Positions 21,930-31,645 of a stretch of 37,012 nucleotides of DNA are shown piece after piece. The stretch is from a virus: positions 1-37,012 of IMG/VR virus record IMGVR_UViG_3300050821_009085. One strand, 5' to 3'. The notes under the pieces are model-generated. The model saw nothing but the letters and a program-made list of their open reading frames with translations. It did no database searches and was not told where the DNA came from. The stretch's first letter is position 1. Every line of letters starts with the position of its first letter. The position numbers and the translations under genes were made by a program.

Positions 21930-22969
21930 TATTGTGCCCCTAACTGTCTAGCTTGTGCATAGGTCATGGTCTCTTCACCATTTGGACCTTCCACAATCAC
22001 CAAATCAGTGTCTTTATAAGATGTATCATGACCTGCTAAAACTTTCGACCTTTCTATAGAACTCAATAATTCCTTTTTCATAGATTCAAGTTTTCCTATC
22101 GCCACTTGTTGCGATTCTGCATGAGAAGGTTTTAAAGCTTGGGCGAGTTTTAAGGCAACAATATTGCCCCTAGACGAGAGTTTCATCTCAAGACCTGCAA
22201 TTCTATCTGCAATCAAGTTTTGCCAAACACCAAAGTTTTTATTTTTTGTAGTCTTTGCATATAATTCTGGCAAAAATGTTTTCCCAAACATTTCAGGATT
22301 GTTTTTAGCAATATTGATTAATTCATCTACGCCTTTCAAAGAATTTTCAAGAACTGGAATATCTTTTTTAGCCGATATTTTTTCTTTATCTTGAATAACC
22401 TTGGCTTTGTTGGCAGTTTTTGCTTCTTCTAATTTGAGTTTGCTCTCCAAATCGGCAAATCTTTTTTGTTGTGGAGTTTCTCGAATCTGAGGCAATTTAA
22501 TACCGGCCATATTTAAAGCCATTTGCTCCTCAGGAGTAAAGTTAAATCCACCTTGTTGTAATTGTTGCGGTGAAGGAGCTTTTACTGGAGGGCTTCCTAT
22601 TTCTTCTAAATTTGGCATTCCAGAACCAGACATTGGCGACATTGGTTCTGCATTTGGCAAAGATTGTCCCCCATGAAGCCCTTGTAAAATTGTTTGAATA
22701 TAAGCCAATTTCTTGGTTGGATCAGATTCCATCTGAGCTTTTTGTATTTGCAATTGTGCTAATTGTTGATGGAGAGGCGCCAAAGCCGCAGCCCTACCTG
22801 CAGATGCCTGCTGCAAAGCCAAGGCATCTTTATGTATCTTCATCTGCTGTGCTAATTGCTCACGTTTAAGAATGGGCTCCATAATACGCGCAAACATACT
22901 AGAGCCCGTATTAACACCCTGATTTAAAGCCTCACCAAAGCTTCCTGGCAACGGAATTCCTAAAGCCAT
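21929..22969 (-). CDS. Probable DNA-ejection protein (346 aa), gp20-like position
   Basis: GGAGG precedes the ATG. Residues 30-110 are Gln/Ala-rich and helical (LAQQMKIHKDALALQQASAG), then comes a Pro/Gly/Met-rich linker and a long charged helical part (about 165-330). P22 gp20 is likewise Gln/Ala-rich and helical. It is the middle of the three genes after the gp26-position gene. Likely a virion component released into the host. Confidence 0.55.
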   Translation of the reverse strand: MALGIPLPGSFGEALNQGVNTGSSMFARIMEPILKREQLAQQMKIHKDALALQQASAGRAAALAPLHQQLAQLQIQKAQMESDPTKKLAYIQTILQGLHGGQSLPNAEPMSPMSGSGMPNLEEIGSPPVKAPSPQQLQQGGFNFTPEEQMALNMAGIKLPQIRETPQQKRFADLESKLKLEEAKTANKAKVIQDKEKISAKKDIPVLENSLKGVDELINIAKNNPEMFGKTFLPELYAKTTKNKNFGVWQNLIADRIAGLEMKLSSRGNIVALKLAQALKPSHAESQQVAIGKLESMKKELLSSIERSKVLAGHDTSYKDTDLVIVEGPNGEETMTYAQARQLGAQ

Positions 22970-22970
22970 G

Positions 22971-23693
22971 TCAACCTCCCGATAAATTCCATCTCTTGGC
23001 TAATGCGCCTCCCATAGGCCCTGCAAGCGCACTACCGAACAGGCCAATACCTTGACCTATTATGCTATTAAATAAATTACCTGGAGCATTCTGTTGTCCA
23101 TAGGCCATCTGTGCACTATTGCCTCCCATATTCATCGCATTAGTGCCCTGATTCATGGCGGCCTGTAAAAGATTAGAGCCCATATTACCTGCAAGACTTC
23201 CTTGTTGTCCTGCAGCGCCCAATCCCCCAGTATAAATACCACGCGCAAGTTCAGCGCCTTTCATGTACTTATCCATCAAATCTGCTAGATACTGTTGACG
23301 ATCCGCATTAGCGATATTTGTGGTTCCTTGCTGAATAGCGTGTAAGGCTGGTGTTGATCCAAGCAAACCTTGAGAACTTGCAGAACTTAAACCACGTTCT
23401 TGCGCCATATTCTCAAGTTGCTTTGCATAATCTGATTCGTGATAACCTTGTGTCCATTGGTTTTGGAGTCTTTCAGGATGCAATAACTCATCCATAGAGG
23501 TCGCCAATGGCCCGTAGGCATTTTGGCCTTGCTGATTGTAGGGATTGAGATAATCTTGGCCTTGATTATAGTATCTATAAGCCTGATTTAGCCCTTGATT
23601 ATAGAGGTTTTGGTTTTCACCGTAGAACCTGTTAAGCTGGTTTTGTCCAGCCTTGTATCCTTTCCCAGGATTTAAAAAATCTAGAAAGCCCAT
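22971..23693 (-). CDS. Probable DNA-ejection protein (240 aa), gp7-like
   Basis: The protein is very rich in Asn, Gln, Tyr and Gly (NRFYGENQNLYNQGLNQAYR), with a hydrophobic Gly/Ala-rich C terminus (IIGQGIGLFGSALAGPMGGA). This composition and its 240-residue length fit P22 gp7 (229 aa), the first ejection protein. GGAG precedes the ATG at 23693. The position directly after the tail-accessory genes also fits. Confidence 0.6.
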   Translation of the reverse strand: MGFLDFLNPGKGYKAGQNQLNRFYGENQNLYNQGLNQAYRYYNQGQDYLNPYNQQGQNAYGPLATSMDELLHPERLQNQWTQGYHESDYAKQLENMAQERGLSSASSQGLLGSTPALHAIQQGTTNIANADRQQYLADLMDKYMKGAELARGIYTGGLGAAGQQGSLAGNMGSNLLQAAMNQGTNAMNMGGNSAQMAYGQQNAPGNLFNSIIGQGIGLFGSALAGPMGGALAKRWNLSGG

Positions 23694-23705
23694 TGTAAAC
23701 TCCTT

Positions 23706-23999
23706 TTACGGATAAGCTGTTGTAGTAAACTTAACTAACGCCCCTGATTGCATCCCTACGTATTCGTTATTAGTAGTATCGTATAATAAGATACCATTTG
23801 TAAAATCACCTGCTGTAAACATGGCTGCAATTTGAACTGCTGTTAAATTGGGTGCGGTTAAAAAGTTAAAACTTTCTTCAATGTCAGCAATATCTTCGTT
23901 TAAAGTATCAACCAAATTAGTAACCCATTGGGTAAAGTCTTGGGTAAACTCATTTCCAAAAATAGGTGCTGAATCAATTCTATCTAATATCAAATCCAT
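23706..23999 (-). CDS. Small tail protein at the gp26 (needle) position (97 aa)
   Basis: It begins MDLILDRIDSAPIFGNEFTQ, followed by a helical stretch (FTQWVTNLVDTLNEDIADIEE) and a short beta part. In P22 this place holds the tail needle gp26 (233 aa). This product is far shorter, so it could be a reduced plug or another small tail protein. GGAGGGG precedes the ATG, which overlaps the gp10-like stop. Confidence 0.5.
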   Translation of the reverse strand: MDLILDRIDSAPIFGNEFTQDFTQWVTNLVDTLNEDIADIEESFNFLTAPNLTAVQIAAMFTAGDFTNGILLYDTTNNEYVGMQSGALVKFTTTAYP

Positions 24000-25771
24000 T
24001 AATTAGCCCCTCCGCTAGCACGCCTTGTGTTTCTGACAGCTCCCAATATCACGATAGGTGCCGGACTCACACAAACGAGCTTGTAACAACGGTTCCTTGA
24101 GGTTCCTAACTCATTCCATCGCATAATCCAGCGATACTCTCCTAATTGCCAAGGCTCTCTGGCATCAGCTGATAAAAAGGTCACTCCGCCATCATCTGAG
24201 ATATAAAGCTCAATATGAGGCTTATAAAGTGCATTCCATTGGCTATCTGCACTGGTTGGGAAATTTGTTCCCTCTTGTATAACGTACTTACCGTCTTCCG
24301 TTACAATATAAATTGGATTAGTTGGCGTTGAACCTTCCCCAACAATAAAAACAGTATTTAAAAATGGTGCATCCGATCTAAAAAATGCCTCATCACCAAA
24401 AACAAAATCAATTTGCACGTAATCATCGATAAATTCTTCATAGGCCTCGAGTGCTAATTGACGCGTTACAAGTTCATAGCGCATAGGATATTGGGTAAAA
24501 GCATTCGCGTCTTGGGGGCCAGTATTTGGCGTTCTCAACTCATTGGTGTAAATATTCCCTGCCATCTCATAAATTGCTGAGTCTTCCTCAATGGTTACTA
24601 AATGAATATTATTAAAGAAAACATGTTGCTGAATACGATTACGCTCACCATTTAACTCAATAACACGTCCCCAGGTTTGTGTCTCAAAGTTATATTCAAT
24701 GGCTACAGTATTGTCCTCATCTAAGTCCAGAATGTCCTCAGAAATAAAAATACCAACAACAGCCCGATAAAAAATAGTATTTTCATATTGATACAAGAAA
24801 CCACGTACCGTTTGGGTTAAAAATGGACTGACATCCCCTGGATGGGTTGAGTCTTGTAATAGGACATTAATTGCCTGGGTTGATATATCTTGGGGTCTTC
24901 CGCCATCAGAAACGAAAAAGCTTACTGAACCCTCTTGATTTTGACCAAGCCATGTCATGCGGCCAAAGGATACAGATAGACTGAATGGATCTTCCATGCC
25001 ATAGTCAAAATTGTATGAAGAGTTCAGTTTAAATGGAAACTCAAAAGTAGCTCCTGCTACGGTAATTTGCGTGCTTATATTCCCCCATATATCTGTAGTA
25101 AAATCATTAAAAATATATAACTGATTATGAAGAACCGCTAATTGTCTAATAATTCCTGTAGCTTGGGCAAATAAGGCTGCGCCATTTATCGTGAAACAAG
25201 TATTTAAATCAACAACAGAACCACCTAGATTTATTACAGACAAGGTAAACTGTGGCGTATTTAAGGTACTAACGACAAACCGATTACCAAAGGTTGCTAC
25301 AAATGCAGGGCTTCCTGGATTATTTCCGCCTCCTGGAGCATTGGGGTCAGTAACTGTGCCCATGGTCACATTGGTACCATTTTCAGTAATAATGTAAATA
25401 TTTGTGCCATCTGTAAGCATGATATAGACGACAGTATTAACTGGCAAAATAGAAAACCAAAGGTTACCGGTTAAGGAAACATTTCCTATAATCTTTTGAT
25501 TGTAAAATTTGTCATATTGAAAAACTTGGGTGCCATCGATTACATAAAAAAAGTTAATAGATTTAAATATCAGTCGAGGCTCGGCGCTAAATATAAGCTG
25601 ATTTTGTCCACCAAAGGTAATATGTTGGCGTCCCATAGCAGGATATAATGCTTGTTTCTTTTTTCCACTCTCTACTTGAATCCCATACCAATTCGCACAA
25701 TCCATAGCACCAAATTGCGTGAAACGCTGACGGTCGTAATAGCAAAATATCGGTAGCTCTTCAATAGCCAT
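23999..25771 (-). CDS. Packaged-DNA stabilisation protein, P22 gp10-like tail hub (590 aa)
   Basis: I use the ATG at 25771, which overlaps the gp4-like stop (TAATG) and has AGGA upstream. The protein begins MAIEELPIFCYYDRQRFTQF, and its beta-rich repetitive body is that of the phage-stabilisation (gp10) family, which forms the hub sealing the portal after packaging. P22 gp10 is 472 aa, so this version carries about 118 additional residues. Confidence 0.78.
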   Translation of the reverse strand: MAIEELPIFCYYDRQRFTQFGAMDCANWYGIQVESGKKKQALYPAMGRQHITFGGQNQLIFSAEPRLIFKSINFFYVIDGTQVFQYDKFYNQKIIGNVSLTGNLWFSILPVNTVVYIMLTDGTNIYIITENGTNVTMGTVTDPNAPGGGNNPGSPAFVATFGNRFVVSTLNTPQFTLSVINLGGSVVDLNTCFTINGAALFAQATGIIRQLAVLHNQLYIFNDFTTDIWGNISTQITVAGATFEFPFKLNSSYNFDYGMEDPFSLSVSFGRMTWLGQNQEGSVSFFVSDGGRPQDISTQAINVLLQDSTHPGDVSPFLTQTVRGFLYQYENTIFYRAVVGIFISEDILDLDEDNTVAIEYNFETQTWGRVIELNGERNRIQQHVFFNNIHLVTIEEDSAIYEMAGNIYTNELRTPNTGPQDANAFTQYPMRYELVTRQLALEAYEEFIDDYVQIDFVFGDEAFFRSDAPFLNTVFIVGEGSTPTNPIYIVTEDGKYVIQEGTNFPTSADSQWNALYKPHIELYISDDGGVTFLSADAREPWQLGEYRWIMRWNELGTSRNRCYKLVCVSPAPIVILGAVRNTRRASGGAN

Positions 25772-26496
25772 TATATTCCTGCCCGTACACGCCATGCACC
25801 ATTCAACAAACTTGCCCTATCCCCTGTAACTGACAAATTAACTTCAGAACTTGAGATCATAATATCCATTGCCTCGCGATACATAGCTTCCAATTGAGTC
25901 GTCCATGCATCAGCGCGACCTTTATACATAGCTACATCTTTTGCTGTTGCAAATAGAAGGTATCGCAAATAATAAGTAGGCAATAAATCCATGGTGGAAT
26001 TGGAGGTTAAAGTAGCCAACTGAAACTTAGCTCTTAAGAAAAAGGTGAACGCCTGGCTTGGGGCTGGATAAATCTGTAAACGCATCAAAGTTGTTTCAGG
26101 ATACATAATCAAGAAACGTGGCAATCCTTTTAATGGGAAATATTTGAAGGAGGCCAGAAACTCATCCCGTGATTCAGGAATTAAGGGATAATCTACGCCA
26201 TCTAAATTAAGCCAGGCGGCCGTCATATTGGCCATGCGTCCTTGTGGAATTAATACTTCATTGGGAAGCGGTATGTAGGTTACATCTGCGCAAACTACAT
26301 ATTGCGTACCGATATTGACTATGGTATTCACAGTATTGGCAATCGTAATCATAAGCCCTGTTGAAGCGTATGCTTGTAAAAGCTCGTTTAATACTAATAT
26401 AGCCAAATCTTCATCATCGCCATGCAAGGGTTGTGTCGGATTGCTAGGATTTATTAAACGATAGGATTGTCTTACAAATTGCCGTACCGTTGTCAT
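25771..26496 (-). CDS. Head-completion / tail accessory factor, P22 gp4-like (241 aa)
   Basis: AGGGG precedes the ATG. The N terminus (TVRQFVRQSYRLINPSNPTQ, then DEDLAILVLNELLQAYAS) matches the plan of the P22 gp4 family, a ring that binds under the portal and starts sealing the head. P22 gp4 is 166 aa, so this one is longer. The order coat, gp4, gp10 matches P22. Confidence 0.7.
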   Translation of the reverse strand: MTTVRQFVRQSYRLINPSNPTQPLHGDDEDLAILVLNELLQAYASTGLMITIANTVNTIVNIGTQYVVCADVTYIPLPNEVLIPQGRMANMTAAWLNLDGVDYPLIPESRDEFLASFKYFPLKGLPRFLIMYPETTLMRLQIYPAPSQAFTFFLRAKFQLATLTSNSTMDLLPTYYLRYLLFATAKDVAMYKGRADAWTTQLEAMYREAMDIMISSSEVNLSVTGDRASLLNGAWRVRAGI

Positions 26497-26498
26497 AA

Positions 26499-26702
26499 TT
26501 ATCCCCTATTTTTTTGACCCTTTGGCTTTAACTCATCCACCGTTGTGAACCATTCACGACTTTTTACAGCCTTTTCATATTCTTCGTAGCTATTACAAAG
26601 CCGTCTTTTATCATCCTCGCCATATACAAAAACCCTAAAATCTTTCTTAGGAACTTGTCGACCTACATATTCGACATATTCAATTTTCTTTTCATCTTTC
26701 AT
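26499..26702 (-). CDS. Small protein after the coat gene (67 aa)
   Basis: I use the ATG at 26702, with AAGGA six bases upstream. A longer frame would begin inside the hairpin at 26722-26737. The product is highly charged (MKDEKKIEYVEYVGRQVPKK) and has no membrane helix. It lies two bases before the gp4-like gene. It might decorate the head or aid assembly; not recognised. Confidence 0.65.
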   Translation of the reverse strand: MKDEKKIEYVEYVGRQVPKKDFRVFVYGEDDKRRLCNSYEEYEKAVKSREWFTTVDELKPKGQKNRG

Positions 26703-26721
26703 CAAAAATCCTTGCGTGAAA

Positions 26722-26737
26722 GGGCGGTTTCCCGCCC
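26722..26737 (-). terminator. GAAA-loop hairpin after the coat gene
   Basis: On the minus strand GGGCGG-GAAA-CCGCCC is followed by TTTC. It is a 6-bp GC stem with a stable GNRA loop, twelve bases beyond the coat stop. The T-run is short, so it is probably a partial terminator or an mRNA-stabilising end that gives more coat than downstream protein. Confidence 0.65.
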
Positions 26738-26749
26738 AAATCATGAAAA

Positions 26750-28003
26750 TTACGACAAGATAGCCACTGCAAACTCAGGGTTAATTGCAACCCCGCAGAT
26801 AACGTCAATACGATCGAGCTGCTCGTAATTACGGATATCCGCACCCAAAGAGTAGGTCATCGCTAACTTGTAAAGATCGGAGTAACGCGTAACGGCTTCA
26901 ACACCACCTTTTAATTCCTTGATTGGAGGTGCAGCAAAGACAACCGCTTGTGTGTGATAAGCCAAAGATACGTTATGGTCAGCATAGAGCAACATTTGAG
27001 CACCATTAGGAATAGCAGCAGAAATGTTTTGTTGAGCACCGGCAATAACAATAGTTGGATTAACAGGAATATCTGCCGTAGAGCCGTTGGCCGAGATTAC
27101 CTGTGCTGTCACTACAAATTGTGCAGGAGCTTCATAAATTGGCTCATAGGTCAGTGGGTTGACTGCGTAAACGCCAGCAGCCGGAGCTACCTGGATGATG
27201 TCACCTATGTTAAAGACCACAGTACCAGGGGCTTGCCCTAATCCTGTAACGCTAATTAGGTTACCTGCAATGATAGGTCCATTGGTGACAGTACCTGCAA
27301 GTAGCATACCTGCAGGAGGAGTCCCGCCTAATTGCCCAGCACCTGCTATTTGACGCGTCAAAAAGTTAGTCTTAAAGAAGTCAAAACCTGATAAGTGCCC
27401 TACAAATCCATCAATCAAAGCACCTGTATTAACAGTCATGTTAAAGACGTTAAAGAGGTCATTGGAAAGGTTCGCTGCAATACGTGGGGGAACAGCACAA
27501 AAGCGTTTGCCATCTTCAGGGATTGCAAGTTGCGTCATTAAGGCATCAGCTGTCAAAATTGTGTTTAAACTAACAGGCACGCCTGGTGTTCCAACAGAGT
27601 TATAAACTGCAGGCTGGAAATTTTGAGCGGCAATGAAATTCTCAACTAAGTTTGCCAAACGCTTTGCACGAGGGGCGTTAGCCATTTCTAAATAGGGTTC
27701 GTCGCGCGCACGATCGAATGTGAGTTCGAAACCCGTATACTCAATCATGGTTCTAAATTGTTTGGTGATAGATAAAGGACGTATGATTTGAACACGAGCT
27801 TCACTTGTAGCAGACGCACCTTCACCCGCGAGATATCGCTCTTCAAGCCTATAATCGAGTGTTTGACCGGTAGCAAAACGAAGAGATTTAAAATCACCTT
27901 CAAGATTACGATTAGCTGTTCTTGCAAAAGCCAAACTGTTCCAGAAACGCACAAATACGTCATCTAGAACGTACTGGGTTTCGCGAAAAATATTAGTTGA
28001 CAT
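26750..28003 (-). CDS. Major capsid (coat) protein, P22 gp5-like (417 aa)
   Basis: I use the ATG at 28003 (MSTNIFRETQYVLDDVFVRF), preceded by GGAGAGG; the upstream frame has no site. P22-type coats begin with a long N-arm helix and carry a phrase like RFATGQTLDYRLEERYLAG, then LSITKQFRTMIEYTGFELTF. P22 coat is 430 aa, close to this one. It forms the T=7 shell around the scaffold encoded just upstream. An untranslated leader of about 195 nt precedes it. Confidence 0.88.
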   Translation of the reverse strand: MSTNIFRETQYVLDDVFVRFWNSLAFARTANRNLEGDFKSLRFATGQTLDYRLEERYLAGEGASATSEARVQIIRPLSITKQFRTMIEYTGFELTFDRARDEPYLEMANAPRAKRLANLVENFIAAQNFQPAVYNSVGTPGVPVSLNTILTADALMTQLAIPEDGKRFCAVPPRIAANLSNDLFNVFNMTVNTGALIDGFVGHLSGFDFFKTNFLTRQIAGAGQLGGTPPAGMLLAGTVTNGPIIAGNLISVTGLGQAPGTVVFNIGDIIQVAPAAGVYAVNPLTYEPIYEAPAQFVVTAQVISANGSTADIPVNPTIVIAGAQQNISAAIPNGAQMLLYADHNVSLAYHTQAVVFAAPPIKELKGGVEAVTRYSDLYKLAMTYSLGADIRNYEQLDRIDVICGVAINPEFAVAILS

Positions 28004-28198
28004 GTTCCTCTCCCTGACGAACAAAATAATAAGTAAACGCACACACTGTGCACCTAGTAATCATTTGTCCGGCGGGAGACAATCCATATCGTTACGCGCC
28101 TATCTTTTTTCTTTTGGGATGATGGAAACCCGTACAACTACGCATCAATTAGTTAATTTGTATCATATCTATGAAAAAATGCAACAATGTTTCTTTTG
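28004..28198 (-). other. Untranslated leader of the coat gene
   Basis: Between the 46-aa gene and the coat ATG are 195 bases without a frame. They include a short TTGTC/GACAA stem near 28071-28088 and AT-rich DNA. No convincing promoter pair was found. A long leader on the most abundant protein's message may help stability or hold a late promoter I cannot recognise. Confidence 0.3.
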
Positions 28199-28339
28199 TT
28201 AATCATTCTTATCTTTTTTTTCTAATTCTTTAGTTATTTTTTCAACCTGTTTTAGGATATATAAAAACATATTAAAACAACTATCCAGTGTTCCTTCAAT
28301 TTTAGGTGAGGTAGGTAATACAAACTTATCTTTATCCAC
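28199..28339 (-). CDS. Small protein between scaffold and coat (46 aa), GTG start
   Basis: The GTG at 28339 overlaps the scaffold stop by eight bases and has AAAGG at six bases. The product begins MDKDKFVLPTSPKIEGTLDS, has a short hydrophobic stretch (FNMFLYIL), and ends in a charged helix (KQVEKITKELEKKDKND). A C-terminal coiled coil could contact the scaffold or capsid. It is unrecognised and easily missed because of its GTG start. Confidence 0.6.
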   Translation of the reverse strand: MDKDKFVLPTSPKIEGTLDSCFNMFLYILKQVEKITKELEKKDKND

Positions 28340-29240
28340 GTTTTGCCTTTATTTTAGCCATCTTTCTAGCCTCAAATTGTGCTATCTGTTGCTCAATCGT
28401 CGGCTCCTTTGGGGTACGCTTGTGCTCTATGGTCGCGTCTTCTGTAGCACGCCCTAGAGGCCTTGGTGCGGACGTTGTCGACTTAGACTTTCTCATGCGT
28501 TCCTCTAATCGTCCCATTTCAACCATTTGTACGTATTGATCAGGAATAGACGATATACGTTTAAGTTCTTCAGGATGTCGTTTGCTAGCCGCATAGATGA
28601 AAGCAGCTGGGTCTTTCATAGCACGCGTGGCAACCGTCATCGCATCGGTAATAGGTTGTTGTTTTACAACTTGCACAAAGTCATCAAAGTTATTCATGCC
28701 ATCCAGAAATTTGGTTTCAAACTCACGTTGAGCTGTTTGCTCGCGCACTCGCATCTCACGTTCTTCAGTCTCACGTGACATGTTATTAACGGTTTGTTTC
28801 ACGAATGATGCTAGTTGTTGCTGCCAGTCACTACTATCATTTGGATCGTATTCGAAATCTTTGGCAGCTTTCTGAACCTCGCGACTTGCACCTGTTTCAG
28901 CCAATTGTGCACGTAATGCCTCAATCTCTGCCTCATGTTTGCGCGTCATACTTTCAGCTTGCTTTTTAAGACGCTCGCGTATTACCTCATTGTCAGTAGT
29001 CTTTTTATTGCCATAGTCATCTGTTTCCACCTCAGGTGTCGCGTCTTCAATTTGTTCGTTAGTGGTGGTGTCTTTATCCCCGACATCCTCATCGTTGCTT
29101 CTTGGCTGTTGTTCGGGTATGTCACTATTATTTTCGTAATCATCTCTAGATCCATCTTCTTCACCCTCCAGTTTTTCTGCTATTTCCGTGGGAGTTATTT
29201 TACCAGTTGCCAATAAATCATCCAGATTACTTATTTGCAT
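28332..29240 (-). CDS. Scaffolding protein, P22 gp8-like (302 aa)
   Basis: The protein is highly charged and mostly helical: an acidic N-terminal third (D/E/N-rich), a coiled-coil centre (ERLKKQAESMTRKHEAEIEA), and a basic C terminus (FEARKMAKIKAKRG). P22 scaffold is 303 aa and binds coat through a basic C-terminal helix-turn-helix. Location between portal and coat is the standard one. It would direct procapsid assembly and then leave. Sequence similarity is low but plan and length match. Confidence 0.8.
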   Translation of the reverse strand: MQISNLDDLLATGKITPTEIAEKLEGEEDGSRDDYENNSDIPEQQPRSNDEDVGDKDTTTNEQIEDATPEVETDDYGNKKTTDNEVIRERLKKQAESMTRKHEAEIEALRAQLAETGASREVQKAAKDFEYDPNDSSDWQQQLASFVKQTVNNMSRETEEREMRVREQTAQREFETKFLDGMNNFDDFVQVVKQQPITDAMTVATRAMKDPAAFIYAASKRHPEELKRISSIPDQYVQMVEMGRLEERMRKSKSTTSAPRPLGRATEDATIEHKRTPKEPTIEQQIAQFEARKMAKIKAKRG

Positions 29241-29241
29241 C

Positions 29242-31590
29242 TTACGTCCTTATATTGTGTGTCAAAATCTTAACCAAATTATCAGCATGCGCTATAGCAT
29301 GGTCACTTTGTGTTCGTTCAGTTTCAGCCATATATCGCATCTTACTTTCTTCAATTTCCCCCATGACAGCGATTTCTTCCGCTTGTAATTTTTGTCGCTC
29401 AATCTCAAGGTCAATCTGCATTTGTTGAGCTTTCAATTGTAACTCTTGCTTTTTGAGTTCAAGTTCCGCTTGCTTGAATTGGGCTTCCATTTGCATTTGT
29501 TGCTGCTGCATTTGCATAGCTTGTTCTTCAGGACTTGGTTGATTTTGACCCATTTCTGACGGCATTTTGCCCGTTTTACCAGCCTCAATGATTTGCGGGG
29601 GCACAATGGTTTTAAGTCTGTTCTTAATCTCAATAGTATTTGATAAAGGCAGGTTATCAGCATACAAGTCAGCCACAAGATTAAAAGTTTCAGGACTTGC
29701 TTGTAGTATTTGTTGCAAACTATTGAGAGCCTCTTGCTTCTGACCTTCATAGCTAGGCCCTGGTTTCAAGCGAACCTCATAGGTGCCTTTCCTAATATCA
29801 TTTTCAACTTTCTCGCCATACTCATCCATCTGTTTATTGATAGTAATGTTCTTCATGCCCTCATCAGGGGTCATTAAAGCAATCACACGTTCTGCATCAT
29901 ACACACGTGGTATCATTTGATTAATAATGCGACCTGCGGTTGCTATGGCACGGTTTATGCTATTAAAAGCCACATAGGTTGAATAACTTCCTTGGCGAGT
30001 TCTAGCATCAATTGCAACTCCTGATATCTCATTACCTTGCTGGCCCATCCGGGTTGGATATAATCCGGTTGAGGTGTATAAATCCTCTATCGCAAGATTG
30101 TATTGCGTAAATAGCGATTGTGAGAGCTCAGGGGGTTGCACTTGGAAAGGCTTATCACCATTAGGGGATTCATCATAAGTTAAGAGTCCTTGGATAGATT
30201 GGGGGTCTTTCCAGTTGCGCATAGTATCAGGACTTTGCGCATTTTTCTTAGAGCCTATCCATTGGTCATAACGACTAACTTTCAAAATATAACAAGATTG
30301 GGTTCTGAGATAATTGATATACCGCTGAGTATCTATAACATCATCAAAAAATGACCGGCATACTTGCTTGCCATCTTTATCATAAAAGGAATTCTGATCA
30401 ACATAGATAACGGGTATTTCTTCGGCTGGGAATTCAGTTTCATCTAAAATGTAATCACCTGCTATTTGATAGTGTATGATACGCGAGCGTTTGTGCTCAC
30501 GTTTTTCTTCAATTCTTACAGGCTGTCCTTCATCAAATAGTGTTTGTCGCTCATCGAAATCTAGTTCTTCATCGTATTCGGATTCTTCATCAATGGGTGC
30601 TGTTAATCCTTGGCCTTCGGCTTTATTGCCAACTGTTACTTCTCCACCCATAATACCCATAGATTCTGGAACTTGAGATAACATTGGGTTTTGAGGTAGG
30701 GGCGGCATCCCTGCCTGTTGTTCTAATCCCCCCACTTGAGGTACTGGCTGCAAATCTTGTGCCAGCATTTGATTTTCTTGGAAACGAAGACTAGACTCTA
30801 TTAGCTCGTCCATCTCTTCCTGGTTTAATATCTTACCATTTGACATTTTATAAAGCGTGTCTTTGATGAACTTACGTTTGTAGTAATTATTGATTGAAGC
30901 TGCTTCATCATCGGCCCATGAGAATGGATCTTCTCCATAGGTATCCGGCTGCACAGCTAATGCTATTTCCTCTTGCGTTGCTGTAATTTTAGAGGCACGC
31001 TTTACCTTTTCTTCAACTTCTTTGCCATAGACTTGTCTGAATTTCGCCCACGTCATACGCGTAATATAGCCGCCATGCATACCATCTGTTTTATTGATAG
31101 TCTCAGCACCTATATCCCAATAGCAGCGACTTGAATCCTTAAACCAACGTTGCACGATGTTTAAATCAAATGATTTTGAATGGGTATACTCTGTGTCAAC
31201 TAAAAAAGCGCCATAGCTTCCGATAAAAGCCTGGGAGGCTGCTACCTGATATGCGGTGTTTGATTCATTACTGAAAACAATATCTTTGACTATGAGTTCA
31301 CGAAGATGAGCTGTTTCCTCATCGCAATTTGTCATAGGAACTATTTCAAGCTGTGGGGTATTTTGTTGTTGCTCACCAAGGAGTGCATTACCCATAGTGG
31401 CAAGTTTATTGGCCGTTAGCGGGACTTTCTTATTGGTAATAAGCATGTCCTCTTCTTCCTCTTCCCATTGATGGCCAAGAACAAAGGAATGCATCTTATG
31501 ATATTTATCGATGTTGTATTTAAAGTATTGTCGCCATTTCTCACAGGCGATTCTAGCTTCTCGTGCTAACTTTTCAGCCTTCCTAGCCAT
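29242..31590 (-). CDS. Portal protein, P22 gp1-like (782 aa)
   Basis: The protein forms the twelve-fold ring through which DNA enters and leaves the head. It has the portal N-terminal helical region (ARKAEKLAREARIACEKWRQ), a core with DSSRCYWDIGAE and YINYLRTQSCYILKVSRYDQ, and a C-terminal Q/M/E-rich helix (about 670-740) resembling the P22 portal barrel. It is longer than P22's 725 residues; an acidic, Gly/Pro-rich insert lies at about 275-360. AAGGA precedes the ATG. Confidence 0.85.
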   Translation of the reverse strand: MARKAEKLAREARIACEKWRQYFKYNIDKYHKMHSFVLGHQWEEEEEDMLITNKKVPLTANKLATMGNALLGEQQQNTPQLEIVPMTNCDEETAHLRELIVKDIVFSNESNTAYQVAASQAFIGSYGAFLVDTEYTHSKSFDLNIVQRWFKDSSRCYWDIGAETINKTDGMHGGYITRMTWAKFRQVYGKEVEEKVKRASKITATQEEIALAVQPDTYGEDPFSWADDEAASINNYYKRKFIKDTLYKMSNGKILNQEEMDELIESSLRFQENQMLAQDLQPVPQVGGLEQQAGMPPLPQNPMLSQVPESMGIMGGEVTVGNKAEGQGLTAPIDEESEYDEELDFDERQTLFDEGQPVRIEEKREHKRSRIIHYQIAGDYILDETEFPAEEIPVIYVDQNSFYDKDGKQVCRSFFDDVIDTQRYINYLRTQSCYILKVSRYDQWIGSKKNAQSPDTMRNWKDPQSIQGLLTYDESPNGDKPFQVQPPELSQSLFTQYNLAIEDLYTSTGLYPTRMGQQGNEISGVAIDARTRQGSYSTYVAFNSINRAIATAGRIINQMIPRVYDAERVIALMTPDEGMKNITINKQMDEYGEKVENDIRKGTYEVRLKPGPSYEGQKQEALNSLQQILQASPETFNLVADLYADNLPLSNTIEIKNRLKTIVPPQIIEAGKTGKMPSEMGQNQPSPEEQAMQMQQQQMQMEAQFKQAELELKKQELQLKAQQMQIDLEIERQKLQAEEIAVMGEIEESKMRYMAETERTQSDHAIAHADNLVKILTHNIRT

Positions 31591-31645
31591 ATCAAAGTCC
31601 TTTTTTGTTTAAACCTGTTACATCTTGTATCAGTATAATTAAACT

